This document shows, piece after piece, positions 1 to 9,247 of a stretch of DNA of 64,000 bases (its first letter is position 1; each line of letters starts with the position of its first letter). The DNA lies in the NCBI RefSeq assembly GCF_026191375.1, contig NZ_JAODTL010000022.1, forward strand, positions 231,001 through 295,000. Reading direction: 5' to 3'. A program made the translations under genes and the position numbers. The notes beneath the pieces were generated by a model. That model made no database searches, was not told the DNA's origin, and saw only the letters and a program-made list of their open reading frames with translations. Source of the DNA: Marinomonas pontica. Lineage in GTDB: Bacteria; Pseudomonadota; Gammaproteobacteria; Pseudomonadales; Marinomonadaceae.

Positions 1-434
1 TTAAGCTCGTCACTTGCGTGCAAGCTAATGGCTTCGATAGCACCTAAGCTAAGCAAAGGACACAGTGAAAAAGATAGGTTTGCAGATTGAACGCCTTCAT
101 TGACCGCTGTAGCGACACAGGAGGGCAAACCTTGTCCACCATACTCCGGATCACCAGATAACCCTATCCAGCCGCCTTCAGAGTACGCCTTAAACGCTTC
201 TTTGAACCCCGTCGCTTCAATTACTTCGCCATTTTCAACCCGTGACCCTTGTTTGTCGCCACTTGCGTTTATTGGGGCAATGACTTGTTCGGCCAACTTA
301 CCAGCCTCACCCAAAATCGCCTCCAACAAATCGTCATCAAGCGCGTCTTCAATGTAGGGTGTTAACCGTTGCGTTTTCGCAACAGAGCGTAAGCTGAATA
401 AAATATCGTTTATTGGGTATAGGTATTCGCTCAT
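1..434 (-). CDS. Acyl-CoA dehydrogenase, N-terminal part (runs off the window)
   Basis: About 144 residues are visible, from an ATG at 434 to the window edge. The protein opens MSEYLYPINDILFSLRSV, which matches the short extra N-terminal segment of long-chain-type acyl-CoA dehydrogenases. It continues with the helical dehydrogenase domain, including GGWIGLSGDPEYGGQGLP, the usual W-x-G-L/x-x-P/x-x-GGQGLP turn. These FAD enzymes oxidise acyl-CoA to enoyl-CoA in beta-oxidation. The active site and substrate-defining regions lie outside the window, so chain length cannot be assigned. The AraC-type gene at 576-1637 lies just upstream on the same strand and is a candidate regulator. Confidence 0.9.
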   Translation of the reverse strand, partial: MSEYLYPINDILFSLRSVAKTQRLTPYIEDALDDDLLEAILGEAGKLAEQVIAPINASGDKQGSRVENGEVIEATGFKEAFKAYSEGGWIGLSGDPEYGGQGLPSCVATAVNEGVQSANLSFSLCPLLSLGAIEAISLHASDEL

Positions 435-575
435 TTTTTATTCTCCGAGTTAGTTATCCGAGCGGATTTATACCTATAGAATGGAAAAATATTGCAAATC
501 CCTCAATAACAATTCAGACCTATATCTCTAACAAATACATTCAAAACGATTCCTAATGTTCTCGTAGCGCTTAAT

Positions 576-1637
576 TTATAGGCGTTTCATCGCTTTGCCG
601 AATTTAAGGTATTCCTCACTTTTTCGATACTCGCCTGGTGTCATTCCCGTCCACTTTTTAAAGGAGCGGAAAAAGGCGCTAGGCTCATCAAACCCCATTA
701 ACGCCGCAATGTCATTAATACTCAACTGAGGGGCATTCATGTAGGTAATGGCGGCTTCTTTGCGGCAATCGTCTTTAATGCTTTGGTAGGACGTTTTTTC
801 ATCGTTCAAGCGACGACGTAATGTGGAAACACTCATATTGAGCGCGCTTGCCACCTCATCGGCACTGGGCATTTCGCGAGAAAAATCTTTACCCAACATT
901 GCCATTACTTGAGATTTCAAACTGTTGTCGTTTTCTACCATTACGAGCAATTGATAAGGTGCGGTTTTTAAGAACCCTCTCAAGCTGTCTTCTGTTTGAA
1001 CGATTGGCATATCGAGATAGCTGGCTGGAAAGACTAAAGCGTTCGCGTGCTGATTGAATTTCACTTCTGATTGAAAAAGTGTTTTGTAGTACTCCACGTC
1101 ATCTGGGCGCTCGCTGGTAAAATACGCCGCTTTAAGATTTAAACGGCGGCCTATTAGCCAACAAATGAAATGGTGCCACATGGAAAGCGTAGTGCGTAGT
1201 TGCTCTTTCGATTCTGGAACCACCAAGGTGTCTAGGTCCGCATCAGAGGAATCCAACCCCGCAAAGGTGACCATGGCAAAGCGGCCTTTTTTAATCAGTA
1301 CCGGTTTTACCGTTGGTCCTCTGCAAATTTCATAAAAGTCACTGCAACGGTATAGGGCATGCGCCAGACTCTTTGCGTGAATGATACACAAACACATCAT
1401 CCTAAAGGTACCATTGGGTACCTTTCCTCCACTCAGCATGCCAAAAGACTCATCTTGCATTAGCCACATGATTTTTTGGTACAACATGCCGTATCGATAA
1501 GCCGGAAAAGAGTCACTTTGCTCAAGCTCATCTTGTGTTATCTCCAGACTGGCGAGCACAGCTTGGCGGTCTAATCCTTGATCTTCAACCGCTTTTAATA
1601 GGTAACGAACACTCGACATTGGAACAGACGCTTTCAC
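576..1637 (-). CDS. AraC-family transcriptional regulator
   Basis: A 353-residue protein with an N-terminal ligand-binding domain of the kind found in OruR/ArgR-like AraC regulators, followed by a C-terminal double helix-turn-helix (about residues 240-345; MSVSTLRRRLNDEKTSY and ISINDIAALMGFDEPSAFFR-like segments, then FKKWTGMTPGEYR). I prefer the GTG at 1637, which has AAGGTG six bases upstream; a TTG at 1658 would add seven residues without a clear ribosome site. It is transcribed toward the acyl-CoA dehydrogenase with a 141-bp gap, so it may control that gene. The ligand is unknown. Confidence 0.9.
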   Translation of the reverse strand: MKASVPMSSVRYLLKAVEDQGLDRQAVLASLEITQDELEQSDSFPAYRYGMLYQKIMWLMQDESFGMLSGGKVPNGTFRMMCLCIIHAKSLAHALYRCSDFYEICRGPTVKPVLIKKGRFAMVTFAGLDSSDADLDTLVVPESKEQLRTTLSMWHHFICWLIGRRLNLKAAYFTSERPDDVEYYKTLFQSEVKFNQHANALVFPASYLDMPIVQTEDSLRGFLKTAPYQLLVMVENDNSLKSQVMAMLGKDFSREMPSADEVASALNMSVSTLRRRLNDEKTSYQSIKDDCRKEAAITYMNAPQLSINDIAALMGFDEPSAFFRSFKKWTGMTPGEYRKSEEYLKFGKAMKRL

Positions 1638-1702
1638 ACTTATCACCTTATCTAACAAATGATCAGAATTAATATTTTTATTTTAGGGTGCTTTTTTAAC
1701 AT

Positions 1703-1731
1703 AAAAAAAGGCTGCATCTGCAGCCTTTTTC
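1703..1731 (-). terminator. Rho-independent terminator
   Basis: An AAGGCTGCA/TGCAGCCTT hairpin with A and T runs on either side. On the minus strand it lies 32 bp downstream of the stop of the small basic protein gene, and it separates that gene from the AraC regulator. Confidence 0.8.
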
Positions 1732-1762
1732 ATTTATTTAGTTTGCTTTTCTAACTTTTCGT

Positions 1763-2119
1763 TTACTTCTGTTCAGTAAAAGCAGATAACAATTCGTCCA
1801 ATGACAAATCTTCACTGTCTGTATCCGCAGTTGATGCTTCAAGCAAATCCGATTTCGCTTGTTCTGCTTTTTCATCAACAGGCTTAACGAAAACAAAGCG
1901 GCGCGGACGCACTGGTGCGGCTCCTGCTTCTTTTTCTGGTAGCAATCCTAAACGTTCAAGTTTTTTGTGCGCTTGTTCTTTGCGTTCTTTGGCTTTTTTA
2001 GTCACAAAACGACGAGTTGATGAAGATTTACGAGCTTTGTTTTGCTCTTTCATCATCTCTTTTGATCCAGTTTTACCAAGTTTTCCACGCATACTGCGCG
2101 ATTTTTTAACACGAGCCAT
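1763..2119 (-). CDS. Small basic hypothetical protein
   Basis: 118 residues. I do not recognise the family. The first 60 residues are strongly basic (MARVKKSRSMRGKLGKTG, then repeated KK/RK/RR clusters). The last 40 are acidic and low in complexity (DLLEASTADTDSEDLSLDEL). The segment PVRPRRFVFVKPVDEK in the middle looks ordered. There is no signal peptide or membrane segment, so it should be cytoplasmic, and the basic half suggests nucleic-acid or ribosome contact (inference only). The ATG has an excellent ribosome site (GAGAGGATAAT) and the gene ends in its own terminator, which supports it being real. Confidence 0.75.
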   Translation of the reverse strand: MARVKKSRSMRGKLGKTGSKEMMKEQNKARKSSSTRRFVTKKAKERKEQAHKKLERLGLLPEKEAGAAPVRPRRFVFVKPVDEKAEQAKSDLLEASTADTDSEDLSLDELLSAFTEQK

Positions 2120-2190
2120 ATTATCCTCTCTTTATCGCGCGCATTGTAGCAGTGAATTCACGCTAGGTCATCCAGCAGCACTCGCAATTT

Positions 2191-2622
2191 CTAGCAATTT
2201 GCTTTAAAAGCACTGTGCCCTTGTTTGCGCTGATTCCCCATAGCACCAAGCCATTTTCTTACTTCTGATTGATCGCCAGATTGCAACGCAACATCCAGAT
2301 TTTTCAATACGGAAATCGTTTCATTAATGACTTTCTCGTAGTCAGCCTTGTTGTTTTTTAATTCACTGCCTTGCATCTGTTCAGCTGTAAATTTGTAGGG
2401 AGTCTCTGCACGCGATTTCTCAAAGTACATGATTAGTGTGTTTACATGTTTTGATGCGGATCCGCTGTTTCCTGATTTTATATCGGAAGACATTGAGCGC
2501 ATTTCGTCTTTAATGTGCTCCATATAACCGTGCAGCGCAGTATCATCACAAGATTCAGCCGCAAACAGTGCTGATGAACAAGAAATGGAGACAATTGCCG
2601 CAGTAAGAAGACCTTTATTCAT
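2191..2622 (-). CDS. Cytochrome b562 family protein, periplasmic
   Basis: 143 residues with a signal peptide (MNKGLLTAAIVSISCSSALFAAES, cut after AxA). The mature part is four helices long and lines up with soluble cytochrome b562. The Met of GYMEHIKDEM matches the N-terminal haem ligand Met7, and the His of RKQGHSAFK near the C-terminus matches His102. There is no CxxCH, so haem, if bound, would be non-covalent. The physiological partner of this family is not settled. The start at 2622 has AAGGG seven bases upstream; an in-frame ATG at 2655 is less likely because it would put polar residues ahead of the signal peptide. Confidence 0.8.
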   Translation of the reverse strand: MNKGLLTAAIVSISCSSALFAAESCDDTALHGYMEHIKDEMRSMSSDIKSGNSGSASKHVNTLIMYFEKSRAETPYKFTAEQMQGSELKNNKADYEKVINETISVLKNLDVALQSGDQSEVRKWLGAMGNQRKQGHSAFKANC

Positions 2623-2740
2623 AAATACACCCTTAATCATAAAATGTGTAAACACCGTTAATTCAATAAATCTCTAAATTTAAAATAACACGATCACCAA
2701 AAATAACACCTACAATATTGTAAAAGGAACGTCACTTTGT

Positions 2741-2812
2741 ATGTCTTATCAAATTCATTTATTGGCGAATGGTACACTTGCTGTGTATCGTAAGCACTTT
2801 GACATTAAATAA
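2741..2812 (+). CDS. Possible 23-residue leader peptide
   Basis: A short reading frame starts at an ATG with AAAGGAA about a dozen bases upstream. It encodes MSYQIHLLANGTLAVYRKHF plus three residues and ends directly before the GAGAGGAG ribosome site of the next gene. Position and spacing suggest translational coupling. Length and codons alone cannot prove that it is translated. Confidence 0.25.
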   Translation: MSYQIHLLANGTLAVYRKHFDIK

Positions 2813-2835
2813 GAGAGGAGTTCATTATTTTCAGC

Positions 2836-3123
2836 TTGAAGTTTACTTTTTCCGTTCTACTCTGTTTGCTGATGAGTGAAATAACATTCGCAGAATGCAG
2901 TGACTTTGATGCCAAATTATCAGCAGACAAAGAAGCCCAAAAATACATGAGCGGAAAAACATTCAAAAGGGCTCAGGTGTTAAAAAAGCACCTACCCAGT
3001 GAACGTAAAGAAGTGGCCAGTTACGTGTATGTGAAAGAAAGCGACCTGTATTACACGGTGTATTCACTGATAAACGATAAATGCAAAGCCGAGATAATAA
3101 AAAGAACCAATGGAAAGCATTAG
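2836..3123 (+). CDS. Small secreted hypothetical protein
   Basis: About 95 residues with a clear signal peptide (MKFTFSVLLCLLMSEITFAE) and a short mature domain holding two cysteines (the first in AECSDF, the second in INDKCKAEI) that could form a disulfide in the periplasm. I do not recognise the family. There is no ATG start. A TTG at 2836 gives the cleanest signal peptide but sits 15 bases after GAGAGGAG. An ATT at 2827 is in frame with the ideal spacing of six bases. It lies divergent from the cytochrome b562 gene and convergent with the Lon-like gene. Confidence 0.6.
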   Translation: MKFTFSVLLCLLMSEITFAECSDFDAKLSADKEAQKYMSGKTFKRAQVLKKHLPSERKEVASYVYVKESDLYYTVYSLINDKCKAEIIKRTNGKH

Positions 3124-3155
3124 CTAACCATTGGTTCTTGTACTTTAGAGAAAGG

Positions 3156-5633
3156 CTACTTTTCAGATTTTTTGCTTTTCTCTGTTGTCTTTTTTTTGTC
3201 CGATGATTTATCAGAAGTCGTTTCGTCATCTTCTGACTCTTCTTCGTCTTCCTCTTCCTCCTCACCGAGTTTCGAAATTTCTTCTAGTCGCTCGATGACT
3301 CTCGCAGATAAGGTTCCTTCAGGGTATTCACCCTCTTCATTTGCAACGCCAGGCTCAAGCCCAGTCAATAAATGCAAGGCTTCATCGGCTGTAGAGACAG
3401 CATAAACATGGAACATACCGGCTTTAACAGCCGCTATAATTTCATCATTCAACATCAAATTAACCGCATTTGATTTTGGGATGATAACGCCCTGAGTCCC
3501 TGTTAGTTCCCGAGCCTTACAGACATTAAAGAATCCTTCAATTTTTTCATTAACGCCTCCAATGGCTTGGATTTCACCGTATTGGTTCAAGGAACCTGTA
3601 ATCGCAAGATCCTGACGCAATGGGACTTGAATCAACGCTGAAAGCAAGCAACACAATTCGGCCGTTGATGCACTGTCGCCATCGATATAGCCATAGCTTT
3701 GCTCCATTGCAATAGACGCTGAAATGTCCAAAGGAAAACGTTGAGCGTATTTATTGCCCAGGTAACCCGATAAAATAAGCACCCCTTTAGAGTGAATATT
3801 TTGGCCTAAATTGGATTCACGCTCGATATCAATGATGCCTTTTCCGCCAGGATAGACCGTAGTAGAAATTCGAGCAGGCGCACCGAAACTGCTGTCGCCA
3901 ATTTGCATCACGGTCAAACCATTAATTTTACCAACAGCATGACCATCACTTTCCAATAGCACAGTGCCTTCAATGATTTCCTCAATGATTTTTTCGCTCA
4001 CTCGACCTGTGCGGTGTTTTTTGGCTTTTAATGCACGGGCAATATGGTCAGCGGTGATTTCGCTGTCTTTGGCCATTTGACGCACAAAATCCGCTTCGCC
4101 CAATAATTCAAACACGTCACCAATTTTTGCGGCCATTTCACGCTGATGTTCAGCCAAACGACTGCTGTATTCAATGAGCGCCGCTACACCATCTCGAGTG
4201 ACGTTAGCGTACTCTTCTTTGTCAACACGATCTTTCATGAGACGTGCAAACGACAATTCAGATTCTTTGGAGCGCTTCAAAGTGTCGTCAAAATCCACTA
4301 ACACCCTAAACATTTCTTGAAAATCAGGATCAGCATCTTGCAACAAATAATAGATATCACGAGCGCCAATCAACACAACCTTCACCTGTAATGGCAAATC
4401 TTGTGGCGACAACGTCATTGTATTCATTAAGCCCATATCAGCGTATGGGTGCTCAATTTTGATGGTTTTACTTTTAAGAGCTCGCTTTAGGGCTTCCCAT
4501 AAATAATGGTCCGTTAGTAGCTTTTCGGCATCCAAAATTAAATAACCACCGTTCGCGGCATGCAAACTGCCAGAGCGTATCAAACGGTAATTGGTCACCA
4601 ACATACCTTGATCGCTGCTGTGTTCCACCTGCCCAAACAAATTACGGTAAGTTGGATGCGGCTCGTAAACAACTGGCTGCCCGCTGTTTGCTTCATGAGT
4701 AATGGCAATATTAGGTAGATAAAGCTCCTCGTAAAACTGACGACGACCTATCTCATCACGGTTTTCAGACGCTTTTTCGTCTGCCATTTGGTCAATAATG
4801 GTCTTGTCTAGATCGTCCCTTAATGCTTTGAGATGTGCCGTAATATCGGCATTGTCTTGGTATTTTTCAAACAAACCAGACATGAGCGGATCAAGTGCTT
4901 CTTTTACGGTGTCTAAGTTCAGCTGACGAATTTGTTCGTATGTCGCACGTTTCCATTGTGGCAGTCCAAGCAATTCTTCATTGAGCAGCCCTTCCAATGT
5001 TGATACACCCTCTTGGAAAGCATCGCGTTCATCGTCAGTCAGTGCGGCAAACTCGTTCTCTTCTAAAGCCTTTCCGTCCTTCATTGGTGCAAAACTTACT
5101 GACGATGCATCGCGGAACATCGCAACGCCAATTTTCCCTGAAATACGTTCTACTTTGTTGATAGCGGCTTCATATTGATCATTAAATGCGCGATCAATAA
5201 CAGACTTTTGTTGCTGATAGGACGGGTTTTCAAATGCGGCAGGAAACGTCGCCATTAGGCCGTCTATTAGGGCACGAATCTCTTTTTCAAACTCTGAGGC
5301 CAAGCCCGGAGAAAATTCGATCGCTTTCGGGCGATGACTTTCAGTAAAGTTATTAACGTATGCCCATTCATTTGGTGCTGGTCGGCGTTTTGCCTCACTG
5401 CGCAAGTAACTCAACACATAGGATGAACGCCCTGTACCAGAATCCCCCATGGCAAAAATATTGTAACCAGGACGTTGCATAGCGACACCGAACTGAATCG
5501 CTTCCACAGCACGTTCTTGCCCTAAAATACCGCTGAGTGGCTCTATGTCATTAAGCGTTTTAAACGTCAGGTGATCATTCGGTACTTTTGCAGCAAGCGC
5601 TTGGTAAGGTAGAGAGGCAACCATGTTAGACAT
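3156..5633 (-). CDS. Lon-like ATP-dependent protease (LonB/YcbZ class)
   Basis: 825 residues. The N-terminal half holds the AAA module typical of soluble bacterial LonB-like proteins, with FAMGDSGTGRSS as the Walker A region. The C-terminal Lon protease domain carries the Ser of GYIDGDSASTAELCCLL and the Lys of GGVNEKIEGFF as the Ser-Lys catalytic dyad. The last 45 residues are a Glu/Asp run followed by a Lys/Ser-rich tail. The start at 5633 (MSNMVASLPYQ) has AAAGGAA upstream; the frame stays open another 87 bases without a better site. The Walker A Lys is Arg here, which I recall from other members of the class. Substrates are unknown. Confidence 0.88.
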   Translation of the reverse strand: MSNMVASLPYQALAAKVPNDHLTFKTLNDIEPLSGILGQERAVEAIQFGVAMQRPGYNIFAMGDSGTGRSSYVLSYLRSEAKRRPAPNEWAYVNNFTESHRPKAIEFSPGLASEFEKEIRALIDGLMATFPAAFENPSYQQQKSVIDRAFNDQYEAAINKVERISGKIGVAMFRDASSVSFAPMKDGKALEENEFAALTDDERDAFQEGVSTLEGLLNEELLGLPQWKRATYEQIRQLNLDTVKEALDPLMSGLFEKYQDNADITAHLKALRDDLDKTIIDQMADEKASENRDEIGRRQFYEELYLPNIAITHEANSGQPVVYEPHPTYRNLFGQVEHSSDQGMLVTNYRLIRSGSLHAANGGYLILDAEKLLTDHYLWEALKRALKSKTIKIEHPYADMGLMNTMTLSPQDLPLQVKVVLIGARDIYYLLQDADPDFQEMFRVLVDFDDTLKRSKESELSFARLMKDRVDKEEYANVTRDGVAALIEYSSRLAEHQREMAAKIGDVFELLGEADFVRQMAKDSEITADHIARALKAKKHRTGRVSEKIIEEIIEGTVLLESDGHAVGKINGLTVMQIGDSSFGAPARISTTVYPGGKGIIDIERESNLGQNIHSKGVLILSGYLGNKYAQRFPLDISASIAMEQSYGYIDGDSASTAELCCLLSALIQVPLRQDLAITGSLNQYGEIQAIGGVNEKIEGFFNVCKARELTGTQGVIIPKSNAVNLMLNDEIIAAVKAGMFHVYAVSTADEALHLLTGLEPGVANEEGEYPEGTLSARVIERLEEISKLGEEEEEDEEESEDDETTSDKSSDKKKTTEKSKKSEK

Positions 5634-5808
5634 CAATGGGTTTCCTTTTGTTGAACAGACCGTAAAAAATGGTCTGTGAAAGAGAAACACTTCTCTTTCG
5701 AATATGTTATGTAAATACAATATGTTGAGACTAACACTCTGATGCCACTTCGCCTATATGACAAAACAAATATCAGAGTGACTACTTGCTCAATAAAATA
5801 GAGGTTTA

Positions 5809-6618
5809 TCAGTTATGAGTAGGCTGTAGCAAATTTTCTGGGTTGGCTTTTGAAAACACTCGGTGGAAGTTTTGTGCCGTGGCTTCTAGCAACGCTTCGT
5901 ATCGAATACCTTTTAAATCAGCGACATATTGTGCGACCTCGGACACGTATTTGGGCTCGTTTTTCTTTCCTCGATAAGGAACCGGCGCAAGATACGGAGC
6001 ATCAGTTTCAACAATCAACGATTCCAAAGGAAGCTTACGCACTGTCTCTTTTAGATCCTCAGCCGTCTTAAACGTCACTATCCCCGAAATAGAAATCAGA
6101 TAATTTTCATCCAACGCGGCTTTTGCCATGTCATAATCTTCGGTAAAGCAATGCAATACTCCGGCAGAGTCGCGGTTGCCATATTGCTTAATCAAAGCCA
6201 TAGTATCTGCTTTTGCGTTACGGGTATGAACAATGACAGGCAACTCCAGTTTGCCAGCTAACTGAAGGTGATGCATAAAGCTCACCTTTTGTGCTTCATG
6301 AGCTTGCTCTGACGCCTCATAAAAATAATCTAAGCCCGTTTCACCGATAGCAATTACTTTTGGATCCGCAGCGTAGCGAGCAAGCAAAAGATCATCACGA
6401 ACCAATCCTTCACTCTGTAATGGATGAACACCACAACTGGCATACACACCCTCCCTCCGAGTAAACCCTAATACCGTGTCCATTTTATTCAAATCAACCG
6501 ATATGGTCAGTAATTGCCTAACACCTTGCTGATAAGCCGCGTTTAATGCGCCGTTAACATCATTGTTGTAGGGTGCCAAATCCAGCATATCTAGATGGCA
6601 ATGGGTATCAATTAACAT
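5809..6618 (-). CDS. TatD-family metal-dependent hydrolase (YcfH-like)
   Basis: 269 residues forming one TIM-barrel metallohydrolase domain. The metal-binding motifs are visible: DTHCHLD at residues 4-10, GETGLDYF in the middle, VIVHTRNA, and ETDAPYLAP toward the C-terminus. Family members act as 3'-5' DNA exonucleases or deoxyribonucleases. This one is of the YcfH type by position, as the last gene of pabC-mltG-tmk-holB-tatD, seven bases after holB. Pseudomonads usually carry a PilZ gene between holB and this gene; none is present here. Confidence 0.92.
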   Translation of the reverse strand: MLIDTHCHLDMLDLAPYNNDVNGALNAAYQQGVRQLLTISVDLNKMDTVLGFTRREGVYASCGVHPLQSEGLVRDDLLLARYAADPKVIAIGETGLDYFYEASEQAHEAQKVSFMHHLQLAGKLELPVIVHTRNAKADTMALIKQYGNRDSAGVLHCFTEDYDMAKAALDENYLISISGIVTFKTAEDLKETVRKLPLESLIVETDAPYLAPVPYRGKKNEPKYVSEVAQYVADLKGIRYEALLEATAQNFHRVFSKANPENLLQPTHN

Positions 6619-6625
6619 AGTCTGT

Positions 6626-7564
6626 TTACCACTGGTTCAATTCGTGTGTTAGTTGCATTATGGGGTTTAAGTTTGTTTTTTGAAGGTCTGACTTTAAATT
6701 TTGCAGGGATTGATAACGCAACATAAGTTGTTGAATACCCAATCGAGACACAAGTACGTTAAAAATACCTTGCAACGCAGCGTCTAATGGCGCTCCTGTA
6801 GAGTGGCAAATAAACTGATGTAAAATGGCGGCCAATCCATTGCAGTAATCTTCAACATTGTTACTGTCCATACCCTTAATAACATCACTGACAGGCATCC
6901 TGCCATGCACCATTTCACTCAGTTTTTGGGGTAACTCCAGATATATTGGCGTTTTTCCCTGCTGCTGAATCGACAATAGTCGAAATGGCTGAGTCGTTAG
7001 CCAAAATAAAGATGACAAAACCTCCCCTTCTGGTTGTTGGGTTAGCCATGTCTTAACTGCATCAAGGCTCGGTGTTGGCACGTTAACCAAAAGGCAACGG
7101 CTTCGAATGGTTGGCAATAAACTGGTCGATTGAGAGCTTGTCAACACAAAATAAGTTCGTGCCGCTGGCTCTTCAAGCGCCTTAAGCACGGCGTTCGCAG
7201 CATTTATATTCATGGCTTGTGCGTGGGTAATTAGCACCACTTTATTGTGGCCCACTTGGGGCTTTTGGCTAATTTGACGAACGAGTAAGCGAACTTGATC
7301 TACTTTTATCGTAGACGCCTCACCATCAAGAACACGAAAGTCTGGGTGCGTATCCGCTCGCATCAATTGACAAGAATGGCAGTATCCACAAGCTGATGCT
7401 TGGTCACTTTCGCACATCAAGTCTTTCACCATTTCGTGGGCCAGCTCTTCTTGTCCCACACCGTCCGCTCCGGTTATCAACAACGCGTGCGAAAGGCTAT
7501 TAGTTTGCTTTAAAACTTGTACTTGGCGTAAACAGGGTAAGAGCCAATCCGCGATATGTGTCAT
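6626..7564 (-). CDS. holB: DNA polymerase III delta' subunit
   Basis: 312 residues. This is the clamp-loader delta' subunit of the replicative polymerase. It has the AAA fold with a degenerate P-loop (GADGVGQEELA, no Lys), as expected for delta', which does not hydrolyse ATP. It also has a four-cysteine zinc module (ACGYCHSCQL) and the conserved ANAVLKALEEPAARTYF and LPTIRSRC segments (SRC motif). Its start follows the tmk stop immediately, the classic tmk-holB pair. Confidence 0.95.
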   Translation of the reverse strand: MTHIADWLLPCLRQVQVLKQTNSLSHALLITGADGVGQEELAHEMVKDLMCESDQASACGYCHSCQLMRADTHPDFRVLDGEASTIKVDQVRLLVRQISQKPQVGHNKVVLITHAQAMNINAANAVLKALEEPAARTYFVLTSSQSTSLLPTIRSRCLLVNVPTPSLDAVKTWLTQQPEGEVLSSLFWLTTQPFRLLSIQQQGKTPIYLELPQKLSEMVHGRMPVSDVIKGMDSNNVEDYCNGLAAILHQFICHSTGAPLDAALQGIFNVLVSRLGIQQLMLRYQSLQNLKSDLQKTNLNPIMQLTHELNQW

Positions 7565-8203
7565 TTAGCTAATTCCAGACCAAGCATTATTGAGTTGAAC
7601 AAGCTGCTTTTCAATTTGGTATTTGACCGACTCTAATGATTGACTGGCATCAATAACTTTGACTCGATCAGGTTCGACATCTGCTCGCTCAAGAAAACCG
7701 TCACGTACTTTTTGATGAAACGACAACGATTCCTTGTCTAAACGGTCTTGGTGTTGACGTTGAACAACCCGTTCCTGTCCCAACTCAACAGGCACATCCA
7801 GCAGCAAAGTTGCATCAGGTTTATTCTCACCAACAACCCAGCGGCTCAACTGATCCAATACAGCCACATCTCCACCGCGCGCTTTACCCTGATACACATA
7901 ACTTGAATCAAGAAATCGATCACTGATTACCCAAATACCCTCATCAAGAGCTGGCTGTATTTTTTCAGCCAAATGCTGAGCTCTCGCAGCGAAAACAAGT
8001 AACAGTTCCGCTACATCATTCACTTTTTCTTCACGTGGACTCAAGATAAGCTGGCGTATTTCTTCAGCTAGCGGCGTTCCACCCGGTTCACGAGTCATAA
8101 TATAGGGAATGCTGTGCTGCTCTAACCATTGTTGGATAAATTGAATCGCGGTTGTTTTGCCACTGCCTTCTCCTCCTTCAAGCGAAATAAATTTGCCTCT
8201 CAT
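7565..8203 (-). CDS. tmk: Thymidylate kinase
   Basis: 212 residues. It phosphorylates dTMP to dTDP for DNA synthesis. The P-loop GGEGSGKTT lies at residues 10-18. The DRFLDSSYVYQG segment (the usual DRxxxSxxAYQ region) and the TREPGGTP substrate motif are present, as is the LID region around RQHQDRLDKE. Length is normal for the family. It lies between mltG and holB in the same operon. Confidence 0.96.
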   Translation of the reverse strand: MRGKFISLEGGEGSGKTTAIQFIQQWLEQHSIPYIMTREPGGTPLAEEIRQLILSPREEKVNDVAELLLVFAARAQHLAEKIQPALDEGIWVISDRFLDSSYVYQGKARGGDVAVLDQLSRWVVGENKPDATLLLDVPVELGQERVVQRQHQDRLDKESLSFHQKVRDGFLERADVEPDRVKVIDASQSLESVKYQIEKQLVQLNNAWSGIS

Positions 8204-8215
8204 TATACAACCTCT

Positions 8216-9247
8216 CTATTTCGAACTTTCTGGCGTTGAACGGTAGTCTTCTCGACGCTTATATTGATACTTTCTGACTGCTTGATTGTGTTCTTTCAGT
8301 GTATTTGAAAACGCATGAGTTCCATCGCCTTTTGCAACAAAATACAACGCGTTCGTCTTGTCAGGGTTTAACGCCGCGGCTATTGCGTCACGGCCCACAT
8401 TTGCTATGGGAGTTGGCGGCAGACCATAATATCGGTATGTATTATAAGGCGAAGAATCTTGTAAACCTTTCCGAGTTAAATTTCCTTTAAAACTTTCTCC
8501 TAACCCATATATTACCGTTGGGTCTGTCTGCAAGCGCATGCCTTTTAATAGTCGGCTAATAAATACACCTGCAATCAAAGGACGCTCCTCTGGAACACCG
8601 GTTTCTTTCTCTATAATAGACGCCATAATCAAAGCGTCATATGGGGATTTATAAGGCAAATTTGCCGCTTTGTTATCCCAAAGCGTGGATAAGGTCTGAC
8701 TCATCAACTCGTGTGCGTGTTTCAGAATACTCACATCCGTATCCCCATCGTGATATCGGTAAGTATTCGCAAAAAATTGTCCTTCTGGGTGCGTTACATC
8801 TAGTCCGATGCGCTGAGCAATCTCTTCATTTGTCGCCTCTAGTAATGTCATGCTGATATTGCCTTTGGCCTGCATCGTACGAAGGAAGTCTTGGGTCGTT
8901 TTACCTTCTAACAAGGTAATGGAATAAAAAATGGATTGCCCTGAATCAAAAAGCGACATCAGATCCAATAAATTCATCGTGGGGTCAATGGCATACTTAC
9001 CCACTTTCGGCACCCACTCTGGGTGAAGCTTTGCCACCACTCTGGTTAAAAATGGCTGAGAGATTAAACCTTTAGAACTCAGTTCTTTACCTAAACTGTA
9101 TGCAGAATCTCCAGCTCGAACCTCAAAAGTATCCTCAGAGCTAAGCGATATCGGCACGGTAATAGAGTGATACAGATAACCCGCTAAGATCGCTGACAGC
9201 GTCATAACTAAAAAGACAATACGATAAAACCACCTAAAGAACGGCAT
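8216..9247 (-). CDS. mltG: Endolytic murein transglycosylase
   Basis: 343 residues with one N-terminal membrane anchor (about residues 8-28) and the YceG-like catalytic domain. The catalytic Glu lies in MASIIEKETGVPEERP, followed by the conserved IAGVFISRLLKGMRLQTDPTV region. MltG cleaves nascent glycan strands at the inner membrane and so limits strand length. I use the third residue (ATG at 9247) as start because AAGGA lies five bases upstream. It overlaps the pabC stop by 14 bases, so the two are translationally coupled. Confidence 0.94.
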   Translation of the reverse strand: MPFFRWFYRIVFLVMTLSAILAGYLYHSITVPISLSSEDTFEVRAGDSAYSLGKELSSKGLISQPFLTRVVAKLHPEWVPKVGKYAIDPTMNLLDLMSLFDSGQSIFYSITLLEGKTTQDFLRTMQAKGNISMTLLEATNEEIAQRIGLDVTHPEGQFFANTYRYHDGDTDVSILKHAHELMSQTLSTLWDNKAANLPYKSPYDALIMASIIEKETGVPEERPLIAGVFISRLLKGMRLQTDPTVIYGLGESFKGNLTRKGLQDSSPYNTYRYYGLPPTPIANVGRDAIAAALNPDKTNALYFVAKGDGTHAFSNTLKEHNQAVRKYQYKRREDYRSTPESSK

